64,000 bases of DNA, taken from contig NZ_LMFC01000002.1 of assembly GCF_001426705.1 (NCBI RefSeq), positions 724,559-788,558 of the forward strand, read 5' to 3'. Source of the DNA: Cellulomonas sp. Root485. GTDB lineage: Bacteria > Actinomycetota > Actinomycetes > Actinomycetales > Cellulomonadaceae. The position numbers were made by a program, and so were the translations under genes. The notes beneath the pieces are model-generated. The model was not told the origin of the DNA. It saw only the letters and a list, made by a program, of their open reading frames with translations, and made no database searches. Below, in pieces: positions 17,145 through 24,454 of the stretch (within the stretch, counting starts at the first letter, position 1; each line of letters starts with the position of its first letter).

Positions 17145-18386
17145 ATGACTGTCGGACCTGAGGAAAACGCCAGCAGTGTATTGATCGGCACACCCGGCAC
17201 GGTTTCCTTCGTCGAATCCGACGGCAGGACCTTTCACGTGCAACTGCAAGGAGGCGGCGCCGCTCGCGTCGGATCGGGTGAGCTGGTCTCGCTGAGCCGC
17301 GGTGACAGCGTCCTCGTGAGTCAGACTGGATGGCACGCGTTGCCTAAAGGCACGTGGCTGGATCCGGTGTCGGTGGGGGTCGTTCGCAAAGTCTTCAAAA
17401 AAGGTGTCTTGCTGGAGACAAATCTAGGAATTCGCCTGATCAAGAAGCGGCCGAGGAAGCGGCTCGGTCTCGCTCCGGGAAACACAGTTGAATATGACGA
17501 GCAAAACGGTGTTACCAAGGTCATTTCCGCATCCCCCATTCGACTCCGTGACGTCGGAGTCGATGATGACGTTCTGACCGAATACGAGTATTCCGCCAAT
17601 GGTCAAGAGCGGTTGAGTTTCGATTCGTTTGGCGGGTACGAATCGGTTGTGACGCGAGCGAAGGAACTAATCGAGACGCAACTCGAGCACAGAGAGGAGC
17701 TGCGGGAGATTGGCGCGCAACCCGTCAAGGGCGTCATCTTCACAGGTCCGCCGGGCACGGGCAAGACCCATCTGGCTCGAATAATCGCCCAGGTGTCCGA
17801 GGCCACATTCTATTTGGTAAGCGGCCCCTCGATCGTGAGCAAGTGGGTTGGTGACAGTGAAGAAACGCTACGGCGACTCTTCGCGGAGGCTGCGACCCAG
17901 GAGCGAGCGATCATCTTCTTCGACGAAATCGATAGCATCGCCGCCCGACGAGGTAACGACTCAAATGGCGAGTCCAAACGGGTCGTCGCACAACTCCTCA
18001 CGCTGCTGGACGGGTTTGAAGCGGCGAGTAACGTGGTCGTTATCGCAGCCACGAATCGTATAGAAGACATCGACGAAGCGCTTCTGCGACCGGGACGATT
18101 CGATTGGGAGATCGAATTCGCCCTGCCTTCGGTGCAGGACCGCTATGAAATCCTGCAGGTTCGCGCAAAGGGTCTGAAGACTGTAGGTGTCCTTCCCCTC
18201 GAAGAGATCGCTCAGTTGACCGACGGTTGGTCAGGAGCGATGCTCACCGCAATATGGACCGAAGCCGCGATCTTGGCCGCTAGTGATAAGCGGCAGGCAA
18301 TCGCGGACGAGGACATGGCGAGGGCATACGAACGCGTAACGAGTCGACCGGTCCATGCCAAGCGAGAGGCGGCAGGTGTCCTTTAA
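17145..18386 (+). CDS. AAA+ ATPase with N-terminal OB-like region (cargo module, gene 1)
   Basis: The 413-aa product has a beta-rich N-terminal half (residues 1-150; GTPGTVSFVESDGRTFHVQL, VGVVRKVFKKGVLLETN) that resembles the OB-fold domains of proteasomal/ARC-type ATPases. One classical AAA domain follows: Walker A GPPGTGKTH at 201-209, pore-loop motif SKWVGDSEE at 232-240, Walker B IIFFDEID at 256-263, sensor AATNR at 301-305 and Arg finger LLRPGRFD at 313-320. The aromatic pore loop suggests a substrate-threading remodeler. It overlaps the next gene by 32 nt. Codon use is visibly less GC-rich than the chromosome. Its function is unknown. Confidence 0.85.
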   Translation: MTVGPEENASSVLIGTPGTVSFVESDGRTFHVQLQGGGAARVGSGELVSLSRGDSVLVSQTGWHALPKGTWLDPVSVGVVRKVFKKGVLLETNLGIRLIKKRPRKRLGLAPGNTVEYDEQNGVTKVISASPIRLRDVGVDDDVLTEYEYSANGQERLSFDSFGGYESVVTRAKELIETQLEHREELREIGAQPVKGVIFTGPPGTGKTHLARIIAQVSEATFYLVSGPSIVSKWVGDSEETLRRLFAEAATQERAIIFFDEIDSIAARRGNDSNGESKRVVAQLLTLLDGFEAASNVVVIAATNRIEDIDEALLRPGRFDWEIEFALPSVQDRYEILQVRAKGLKTVGVLPLEEIAQLTDGWSGAMLTAIWTEAAILAASDKRQAIADEDMARAYERVTSRPVHAKREAAGVL

Positions 18387-19725
18387 ATCATGGTGGCAAT
18401 CCAAGAGGCGCCGAGGGAAGCACGCTTCGACGTCAAAACAAGCCGCTAAACTCCCCGTTCTCCGCGAATTTGTCTATCTCGACGCAGTGAGTCTGCACAG
18501 TTTGCTCGTGTCTCAAAAGAGCACCCTCCTCGAGCACGTCTCAGAGGAGATGAGTCGAGCGGCCGAGGCGGAGCTCACGAGCTCAATCAGTGCAGACGCC
18601 GTGGTCGCGAAGGGCGAAGTTGCGGCGCGTTACCAAACGAGCAACAGCAACAGCATTCAAACCTCAAGGAAAGCGATTATTCAAACTCTCTTTAAAGAGT
18701 TTCGCGAATTGTCTCTTAATTTCTTGCTCGCACCGCCATACGACGTTTCGCCGTTGCCTGATACCCAGGCAATCGCATCGAGCGCCGAATCGGATATAGT
18801 CTCTTCCAGCGCGGCCTTTGCCCGCGGAACACTTGTAGAGATCGAAGTTGAGCTGGCAGTCGACCCCGTGTTCGAACTGGGCACGATGATGACTGAGTGG
18901 ACGGCCATGGCTGACGAATTCCCTGGCATGTTCGCCGGCGCTGGGGGACTCGAGACCTTGCTGGACGCCCAGCCTGTGATGAGGGTGCTCGACAGGCTGC
19001 TCGCGGGACTAATTCCAATAAAGGCCACGGCCACGAAGCATGTCGTTGTACAGGCTGGCGGTCAGGAGTTCGTGGTCCATAAGGATGCGCTCGCAGGGTT
19101 CGATATTGAGCAGCGTCCGCTGACCCTGGTCGGAGTAACGGAGCATATAGGGTACTGGAAGGATATTCGGCGAGTGCTCTTTGCTGGCGGCAGGTTCACT
19201 GTGCTGTGCCGGGTTGCGCGCGACGGGCTTCACGACAGTTGGACGCCGGTCAAGCTCGCCGATCTGTTTAGCGAGGTTGCCCCCGACCTTGTGGGTCAAA
19301 TAAACGCAATCCGTTTCCCAGGTCGAGCAGGGGGCGGCGTTCGGGAAGACGGAAATCCCACGAGTGCGCTTGGCATCGCAATGCTGGACTATCGGGATGC
19401 GCTTGTTCTAATGAGCGGTGCGAATTGGCCAGGCGATGCCGACAACGCTTTTCGCGCACTTCAGAGCCATTACTCCGCGAGCTCGATGTCGGCGTCGCTC
19501 CAGCGGGAGGCGTTCGACGCCGTCGGCGCGCTCGTCCAAGAGCGGCTGGATTTCGTCATGGAAGACGCCGGCGGCGATCTCGAGGCTCGAAGGCGAGCGC
19601 GCGAGTCGGCTGGCCTGCCACTCTTCCCCACCCTTGTTCCCTCAGCGCCGGCTCAGGCGGTCCGGGCGGTGCCACCGAGTCAAGAGCGACTGCTCGACGT
19701 CGAAGTGATCGCCATCTACTGGTAG
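18355..19725 (+). CDS. DUF6414-like protein (cargo module, gene 2)
   Basis: The 456-aa product carries LPVLREFVYLDAVSLHSLLV near residue 35, SSISADAVVAKGEVAARYQ, a Ser/Asn-rich SRKAIIQTLFKEF segment, LVEIEVELAVDPVFELGTMM, and later TVLCRVARDGLHDSWTPVKL. I recognise this order as DUF6414, a family of unknown function; the call is from memory, not a search. The ATG at 18355 lies inside the AAA gene; a GTG at 18376 would shorten the overlap to 11 nt. Tight overlap implies the two products act together. It sits next to attR, a common cargo position. No transmembrane segment is seen. Confidence 0.65.
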   Translation: MPSERRQVSFKSWWQSKRRRGKHASTSKQAAKLPVLREFVYLDAVSLHSLLVSQKSTLLEHVSEEMSRAAEAELTSSISADAVVAKGEVAARYQTSNSNSIQTSRKAIIQTLFKEFRELSLNFLLAPPYDVSPLPDTQAIASSAESDIVSSSAAFARGTLVEIEVELAVDPVFELGTMMTEWTAMADEFPGMFAGAGGLETLLDAQPVMRVLDRLLAGLIPIKATATKHVVVQAGGQEFVVHKDALAGFDIEQRPLTLVGVTEHIGYWKDIRRVLFAGGRFTVLCRVARDGLHDSWTPVKLADLFSEVAPDLVGQINAIRFPGRAGGGVREDGNPTSALGIAMLDYRDALVLMSGANWPGDADNAFRALQSHYSASSMSASLQREAFDAVGALVQERLDFVMEDAGGDLEARRRARESAGLPLFPTLVPSAPAQAVRAVPPSQERLLDVEVIAIYW

Positions 19726-19752
19726 ATGCGACGAGAATTGCTGGGCCCGAGG

Positions 19753-19774
19753 CGTGGTCAGCATGTGGTCAGCA
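19753..19774 (+). repeat. Right integrase arm-type site (22-bp repeat)
   Basis: This is the exact copy of 8190-8211: two GTGGTCAGCA words at 19754-19763 and 19765-19774. It starts 27 bp after the DUF6414-like stop and ends 82 bp before the attR core. Confidence 0.6.
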
Positions 19775-19856
19775 CGAAGCTCGGAAGAGATGCACTTGTC
19801 GCCTTACATGCATGTATTTCCGCAGGTCAGGCCGCTGTAGGTTATGCCATGCCGAA

Positions 19857-19893
19857 CTCCTAAAGCGGGTGTCGGCAGTTCGAATCTGCCCAG
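19857..19893 (+). repeat. attR core (copy of the tRNA-Arg 3' half)
   Basis: Thirty-seven bases match 8077-8113 exactly, from the anticodon loop to the third base of the 3' acceptor strand. The next bases (TGCGG) do not continue the tRNA end (GCGCA), and no 5' half precedes it, so it is not a tRNA gene. It marks the right end of the element, 26 bp before the 3' end of the LCP fusion gene. Confidence 0.9.
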
Positions 19894-19919
19894 TGCGGAT
19901 GAGTCCGTGGTCGCCCCGT

Positions 19920-21533
19920 CTACGGACCGGCACCGAGTTGTTCGTCCAGCGTGTCAGTGCGTAGCGCGTCCATCAGGATGCCGAAGGGCGCGGCGTCGGG
20001 CACCAGCGCGGGGGAGTCGCCGGTGGTCACGACCGTCGTCGGGACGGGCACCACCTGCACCTCCCCGGGGCCGAGGTCACGGACGCTGGTGAGCAGTCCG
20101 ACCAGCTCGGATCGGTCGAATCCTTCGTCGACGGCGACGGACCCGGAGACGACGCCGAGCAGCCGCAGCCATGCGGCCGGGTTGCGCCGGACGTCGTCGT
20201 CCCCCAACCGGTCGAGGATCGCGCGGAGCCACACCGCCGAGCGTGCCGACCGCGACACGTCGTCGACGCCGTCCCCGCGGACCCAGGCGAGGGCTTCCTC
20301 GCCGGTGAGCCGGTGGAGGCCGGCGGGGAACACCTGACGGCCGTTGACCATCAGCCTGTTGTCCAGGTCGACCTCCACGCCGCCGAGTGCGTCGGTCACC
20401 CGGGCGAACGTCTCGGAGTCGGTGAGCGCCACGTGGTCGAGGCGCACGTTCGTCAGCTGCTCGACGGTCTGCACCGCGCCGGCCGGGCCTCCCTGCGCGA
20501 AGGCGGAGCGCAACGTCCCCGGACCCGTACCGGGCACGTCCACGGAGAGGTCGGGGGGCATCGCGATGACCTGCACGCTGGACCGGTCGGCCGAGACGTG
20601 CGCGAGCATGACCATGTCGGTCTGGGCGGCCGCGGCGGCCCAGTCCTGGCCGCCCTCGGTGCGGACGTCGTCGGTCGAGCCGAGCACGAGGATGGTGACG
20701 GGGGCTGGTCCGCCGACCTTCGCGGGCGGGGGAGGGTCCGGCCGGTCTGTCAGCACGGGGTCGGGGAAGCGCTCGAGCCGGTTGTCGAGCGCCCCGGTGA
20801 CGACGAGTGCCCCGCCCGTGGCGACGACGATCAGGAGGACCAACGATCCGACGACCGCGATCGCGATGTTCCGGGCGCGGTGGCCGGGCGACGTCCGCGG
20901 TACCTCCGGCGGGGGCGGGCCCGGCTCGTCGGGAGGCGAGAGCACCGTCCACGCTATGCCGTCCACGGCGGCCCGGACCTGGTCGAACGACCTCTCGTAC
21001 CCGCGTCGGCCGGTCGCGGCGGGATCGGGGATGTCGTCGTCCTCGGCCACCGGCGGTGCGGTGCCCACGCGGTGCGCCGCTGCGGCCTGGGCCAGAGCGG
21101 ACAAGCGTGCCGCGACGTCGCCCTCGGGCAGGGCCGACGGGCCCAGGGACGTGGCGACCCGGTCCAGCTCACACAGCGTGAAGGTGCGCCGGACGGCCGC
21201 CGGCACCTTGCGGACCACCGCCGACCGCTCGCGCCGGGTGGTGGTGAGGACGAGGTCCGCCGACTCCACCATGGCCGCGCTGAGCTCCCGCGGGTGATGG
21301 CCTTCGACGGCCAAGTCTTCGCGCGCGAGGAGGTCCCACATGTGCTGCGGGACCGGATCGTCCGGCTCGACGTGGATTCCGGCGCTGGTCACCGTCACGG
21401 CGCTGTCCGCCCCGAGCCGTGCGCGCAGGAGCCGCTCGGCCGCGAGCGAGCGACCTACGTTCGCGCTGCCGACCAGCAGCACGTCGAAGCGGCTCGCCAC
21501 GGCCGTCGACGGGGCTCCCTCGGCCGGGCTCAT
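19920..21533 (-). CDS. Pseudo-tyrosine-phosphatase / LytR-CpsA-Psr fusion membrane protein
   Basis: This 537-aa protein fuses three parts. Residues 15-190 follow the low-molecular-weight PTP fold, but the catalytic CX5R loop reads GSANVGR, so the nucleophile Cys is Gly22; the general-acid region DIPDP is kept. One transmembrane helix lies at about 220-245 (IAIAVVGSLVLLIVVATGGA). An LCP-like extracellular domain follows (TILVLGSTDDVR, TDMVMLAHVSADRSSVQVIA, LTGEEALAWVRGD). The conserved Arg of the LCP PRD motif is Pro (AMPPDL) and other Arg positions are missing. LCP enzymes attach polymers to peptidoglycan; this one may be catalytically impaired and act in binding or regulation. Confidence 0.75.
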   Translation of the reverse strand: MSPAEGAPSTAVASRFDVLLVGSANVGRSLAAERLLRARLGADSAVTVTSAGIHVEPDDPVPQHMWDLLAREDLAVEGHHPRELSAAMVESADLVLTTTRRERSAVVRKVPAAVRRTFTLCELDRVATSLGPSALPEGDVAARLSALAQAAAAHRVGTAPPVAEDDDIPDPAATGRRGYERSFDQVRAAVDGIAWTVLSPPDEPGPPPPEVPRTSPGHRARNIAIAVVGSLVLLIVVATGGALVVTGALDNRLERFPDPVLTDRPDPPPPAKVGGPAPVTILVLGSTDDVRTEGGQDWAAAAAQTDMVMLAHVSADRSSVQVIAMPPDLSVDVPGTGPGTLRSAFAQGGPAGAVQTVEQLTNVRLDHVALTDSETFARVTDALGGVEVDLDNRLMVNGRQVFPAGLHRLTGEEALAWVRGDGVDDVSRSARSAVWLRAILDRLGDDDVRRNPAAWLRLLGVVSGSVAVDEGFDRSELVGLLTSVRDLGPGEVQVVPVPTTVVTTGDSPALVPDAAPFGILMDALRTDTLDEQLGAGP

Positions 21534-21686
21534 CGAGCAAGTCTGTGGTCCAACTTGGACGCCCGCTATAGGAGGCTTGGGTGGAATTGTCTCGCCGGGA
21601 GAAGCGCCCGTCCTGAGCGGTCGCCACTGGAACCCCGTTCCTTATGGCGTGGGTGCAGTGGTCCTCGTGTGCAAGCATCCGGCGCT

Positions 21687-22139
21687 ATGGAGTTCGACTA
21701 CAGGCTCACGGGACTGGGCTGGGCCGAGGCGCGCGTCTCCGACGGATCGTCGACCGCGACGATCACGGCGTCCTACCTGGACGACGCACTCGGGGATCTT
21801 CTGGAGGCCGTCGGCGTCCTCCTGGAGGGCGCCGAGGAGGCTCGGTGCTCGTGGACCGAGGAGCCGGGAGAGTCTCGGTGGATCTTCCGCCGTGAGGGTG
21901 CTGCCGTGCAGCTTCGAGTGCTGGTCTTCCCTGGCATGTACTCCCACGAGCCGGACGGGACCGGCGTGCTCGTGTTCGACACCCGGCAGCCTCTTCGCGA
22001 GGTCGCACGTGCGATCGCGACGGGAGCGCAGGCCGTCCTGGACGAGCACGGGGAGGACGGGTACCTGCAGCGCTGGTACGAGCACCCGTTTCCGTCCGGC
22101 CATCTGGAGGCGATCCAGGTCTGGTTGAGCGCGAGCTGA
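21687..22139 (+). CDS. Conserved hypothetical protein (150 aa)
   Basis: The product begins MEFDYRLTGLGWAEARVSDG and has an acidic, Trp-containing body (ARCSWTEEPGESRWIFRREG, LQRWYEHPFPSGHLEAIQVW). Small actinobacterial proteins of this style are found singly and have no assigned role. The ATG at 21687 was chosen because the same frame open further upstream is antisense to the LCP fusion. It is probably soluble; no signal peptide is seen. Confidence 0.65.
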   Translation: MEFDYRLTGLGWAEARVSDGSSTATITASYLDDALGDLLEAVGVLLEGAEEARCSWTEEPGESRWIFRREGAAVQLRVLVFPGMYSHEPDGTGVLVFDTRQPLREVARAIATGAQAVLDEHGEDGYLQRWYEHPFPSGHLEAIQVWLSAS

Positions 22140-22174
22140 GGTCCGACGGCGTGCTCACCCGCCAGAATGCGGGC

Positions 22175-22654
22175 ATGTCGCAGAGTGCTGACGGAACCGT
22201 GGCGTTCCGGCTCTGGCCGCCGGTGGCGGTCGGTGCGCCGCTGCTGGCCGGCTGGCTGGCCACGGTGGTGTGGGGTGACCCGGTCGAGCTCGGCGCGTGG
22301 CGCGTCCCGGTCGGCTGGGTGCTCGTGGTCGTGTTCGTCGGGTGGAACGGCTGGGCATTGTGGCTCTTCCGTCGGCACAGGACGGGGCTGCTACCGGGAC
22401 ACGAGACGAGCGCGATGATCGAGGAGGGGCCGTTCCGGCTCTCGCGCAACCCGCTGTACGTCGGACTGCTCGTGCTCTACGTCGGGCTGGCGCTGTCGGC
22501 GCCGACGTTCTGGGGGCTCGTACTGTTCCCGGTCGCGGTGCTGCTCGTCCTGTGGGGCGCGATCCTCCCTGAGGAGCGGTTCCTGCACGAGCGGTTCGGG
22601 GCGCCCTACGACGACTACAGCCGACGGGTGCCTCGCTGGCTGGGCCTCAAATAG
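22175..22654 (+). CDS. Isoprenylcysteine carboxyl methyltransferase / PEMT-like membrane protein
   Basis: The 159-aa product has three or four hydrophobic segments and the conserved C-terminal motif GPFRLSRNPLYVGLLVLYVG...LPEERFLHERFGAPYDDYSRRVPRWLG. In this fold the R..RNP and E..R.....Y....R residues bind S-adenosylmethionine at the membrane face. The family methylates lipids or small thiols and acids; the substrate cannot be told. The start is the ATG at 22175, after which the first transmembrane segment begins normally. Confidence 0.8.
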   Translation: MSQSADGTVAFRLWPPVAVGAPLLAGWLATVVWGDPVELGAWRVPVGWVLVVVFVGWNGWALWLFRRHRTGLLPGHETSAMIEEGPFRLSRNPLYVGLLVLYVGLALSAPTFWGLVLFPVAVLLVLWGAILPEERFLHERFGAPYDDYSRRVPRWLGLK

Positions 22655-22692
22655 CTGCACGCCGCGGGAGCCGGCGACGGGAGAATGCCCGC

Positions 22693-23103
22693 ATGGCCAG
22701 GCAGCGTCGCGAACCGTCGTTCCAGGAGGTCGTGGACGCGCTGAAGGCGACGCCGACGGCCAGCACGGCGATCCCGGAGGCGCCGGGCATCTACGCCGAC
22801 GGCACGGTGATCGCGCCTGATGGGCGCGCGTACCTCGAGGTCGCGAGCGACGTCTCCTCGGCGGTCGCCTTCGACGCGGCGGCGGCGGGCGCGCAGGTGG
22901 TCTGGGACTCGTGCGGCTGCGGTGGCTACTGCGCTCTCACCTGGTTCGACGAGGCCGAGGTGGCTCGCATGGTCGCGTCGGGCCGGCCGACGATCCGACG
23001 GACGAAGAAGGCCTACGGCAGCATCGCTGAGCACCGCAGCGCCGATGGGCGCGCGCTGCTGCTCGTCGAGAGGGACGTGCGCTGGGGCAGTGTTCTCGGC
23101 TGA
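22693..23103 (+). CDS. Conserved hypothetical protein with CGCGGYC motif
   Basis: The 136-aa soluble product contains a compact Cys-rich turn, SCGCGGYCALTWFDEAEVARM, near residue 80. Three cysteines there could hold a metal, but no fourth ligand is evident. A Lys/Arg-rich segment RPTIRRTKKAYGSI follows. I do not recognise a named family. The ATG lies 38 nt after the methyltransferase stop, so both may be cotranscribed. Confidence 0.6.
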   Translation: MARQRREPSFQEVVDALKATPTASTAIPEAPGIYADGTVIAPDGRAYLEVASDVSSAVAFDAAAAGAQVVWDSCGCGGYCALTWFDEAEVARMVASGRPTIRRTKKAYGSIAEHRSADGRALLLVERDVRWGSVLG

Positions 23104-23130
23104 CCCTGACCGGCCCTCACTGCTTGCGAA

Positions 23131-23154
23131 ATCGTTATCGACATCGTTACCGTC
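23131..23154 (+). promoter_or_regulatory. Tandem 12-bp repeat upstream of xylanase, possible operator
   Basis: ATCGTTATCGAC (23131-23142) is followed at once by ATCGTTACCGTC (23143-23154). The words are AT-richer than their surroundings and resemble half-sites used by LacI-type sugar repressors. They sit 66 bp before the xylanase start, where a promoter and operator are expected. No regulator gene adjoins them. Confidence 0.35.
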
Positions 23155-23219
23155 GTGGACTTCGGACAAGTCCGACAGCTGAGCCCAACGCTGTCGGCAC
23201 CCGATCGGAAGGAACAACG

Positions 23220-24377
23220 ATGTCCCATCCATCAACCATGAAGCGCGTCGCCACCGTCGTGGCGTCGGCAGTCACCGTCTTCGCCTTGTCGGTCCCCGTC
23301 GCACAGGCCGGACACCGGGAGCCGACGCTGCGCTCCGAGGCGCCGCGAGATCTCAAGATCGGCAGCGCCGTGTGGGGTCAGCGGCACCTCCTCGACTACA
23401 ACCGCAAGCACCCCACCGAGTTCCAGCGCATCCTGGCCGCGGAGTTCAACTCGCTGACCCCCGAGAACGACATGAAGTGGGCGGAGGTGCACCCCGAGCC
23501 GGGCGTCTACGACTTCTCCGGTGCGGACGCCGTCGTGGCCTTCGCGCGGGCGAACCACCAGGAGGTCCGCGGGCACACTCTGCTGTGGCACAGTCAGAAC
23601 CCGCAATGGGTGGTCGACGCGAGCGCCGACTGGACCTGCGAGGAGGCGCGTGACGTCCTCGAGGACCACATCCGTACCGTCGTCGGCCGCTACGCGGGCA
23701 AGGTCTACGAGTGGGACGTGGCCAACGAGATCTTCCAGGACGACTGGGACGCCGGCGGTGTGCGGCTGCGCACCGAGGCCAACCCGTTCCTCAAGGCGTG
23801 CGCCGACGACCCGGTCGGCCTGCTCGGCGACGCCTTCCGGTGGGCGCACGAGGCCGACCCGAAGGCGCGGCTCTTCCTCAACGACTACAACGCCGAGGGC
23901 ATCAACAACAAGACCGATGCGTACTACGCCCTGGCGCAGGAGCTGCTCGCCGACGGCGCGCCGCTGCAGGGCTTCGGCGCTCAGGGTCACCTGAGCCTCC
24001 TGTACGGCTTCGACGAGTCGATCCAGGCGAACTTCGAGCGGTTCGCGGCCCTCGGCCTCAAGGTGGCCGTCACCGAGGCCGACGTCCGTATGCCGCTCGG
24101 TGACGACGGGGAGCCGGACGCCGAACAGATCGCACTCCAGGCAGAGCGGTACGACAAGATGCTGCAGGCCTGCGTCAACGTCTCCGCCTGCACCAGCTTC
24201 ACGGTCTGGGGCTTCGACGACGGGCGCTCCTGGGTCCCGGGCGTCTTCCCCGAGGGCTACGCGACGATCATGACCGAGGACTTCGAGAAGAAGCCGGCGT
24301 ACTACGCGCTGCTCGAGACCCTCACCGACGCCACCCCCGGCACGTCGCCGCGCACGCCGCCGGGCCGGAACAGCTAG
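23220..24377 (+). CDS. Secreted endo-1,4-beta-xylanase, GH10
   Basis: The 385-aa enzyme has a signal peptide (MKRVATVVASAVTVFALSVP, cleavage near AQA) and a GH10 catalytic barrel. Family marks are FNSLTPENDMKW, VRGHTLLWHSQNPQWV, the acid/base Glu in WDVANEIFQ and the nucleophile Glu in VAVTEADVRMP. FTVWGFDDGRSWVPG forms the eighth strand. It cuts xylan outside the cell. No carbohydrate-binding module is attached, so it is a single-domain form. The start at 23220 follows GGAAGGA by 7 nt; an internal ATG at 23238 could also serve. A strong hairpin follows the gene. Confidence 0.95.
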   Translation: MSHPSTMKRVATVVASAVTVFALSVPVAQAGHREPTLRSEAPRDLKIGSAVWGQRHLLDYNRKHPTEFQRILAAEFNSLTPENDMKWAEVHPEPGVYDFSGADAVVAFARANHQEVRGHTLLWHSQNPQWVVDASADWTCEEARDVLEDHIRTVVGRYAGKVYEWDVANEIFQDDWDAGGVRLRTEANPFLKACADDPVGLLGDAFRWAHEADPKARLFLNDYNAEGINNKTDAYYALAQELLADGAPLQGFGAQGHLSLLYGFDESIQANFERFAALGLKVAVTEADVRMPLGDDGEPDAEQIALQAERYDKMLQACVNVSACTSFTVWGFDDGRSWVPGVFPEGYATIMTEDFEKKPAYYALLETLTDATPGTSPRTPPGRNS

Positions 24378-24392
24378 CGCCACCAGCGGAGG

Positions 24393-24436
24393 CGACGATG
24401 GCGCGTGGGCCCAGGAGGGCCTGCGCGCCATCGTCG
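24393..24436. terminator. Bidirectional terminator between xylanase and HxlR gene
   Basis: CGACGATGGCGCG (24393-24405) pairs perfectly with CGCGCCATCGTCG (24424-24436) around an 18-base loop. It lies between two convergent genes and can end both transcripts. Confidence 0.75.
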
Positions 24437-24454
24437 TACGGAGAGTGCCCCCGG

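Larger units (their letters stand above)
8077..19893. mobile_element. Integrative (mobilizable) element in tRNA-Arg, about 11.8 kb
   Basis: The element is bounded by a 37-bp perfect direct repeat of the tRNA-Arg 3' half (8077-8113 and 19857-19893). It encodes a tyrosine integrase, an overlapping excisionase, a MobF relaxase-helicase, a winged-helix Rep-like protein behind four iterons, a Ser/Thr kinase, a frameshifted conserved gene and an AAA+/DUF6414-like gene pair. A 22-bp repeat lies just inside each end. No TraB/FtsK DNA pump, coupling protein or T4SS gene is present, so it looks like an integrative mobilizable element that needs a helper, or a reduced ICE. The cargo on the right is less GC-rich than the chromosome, which suggests recent acquisition. 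Confidence 0.9.

Noticed and set aside
19840..19900. Second tRNA-Arg at the right end of the element
   Set aside because: Only the 3' half is present, with no 5' acceptor, D arm or matching 3' end; it is attR.
20313..21686. Upstream part of the 608-codon frame ending at 22139
   Set aside because: It is antisense to the LCP fusion; only the part from the ATG at 21687 reads like a protein.
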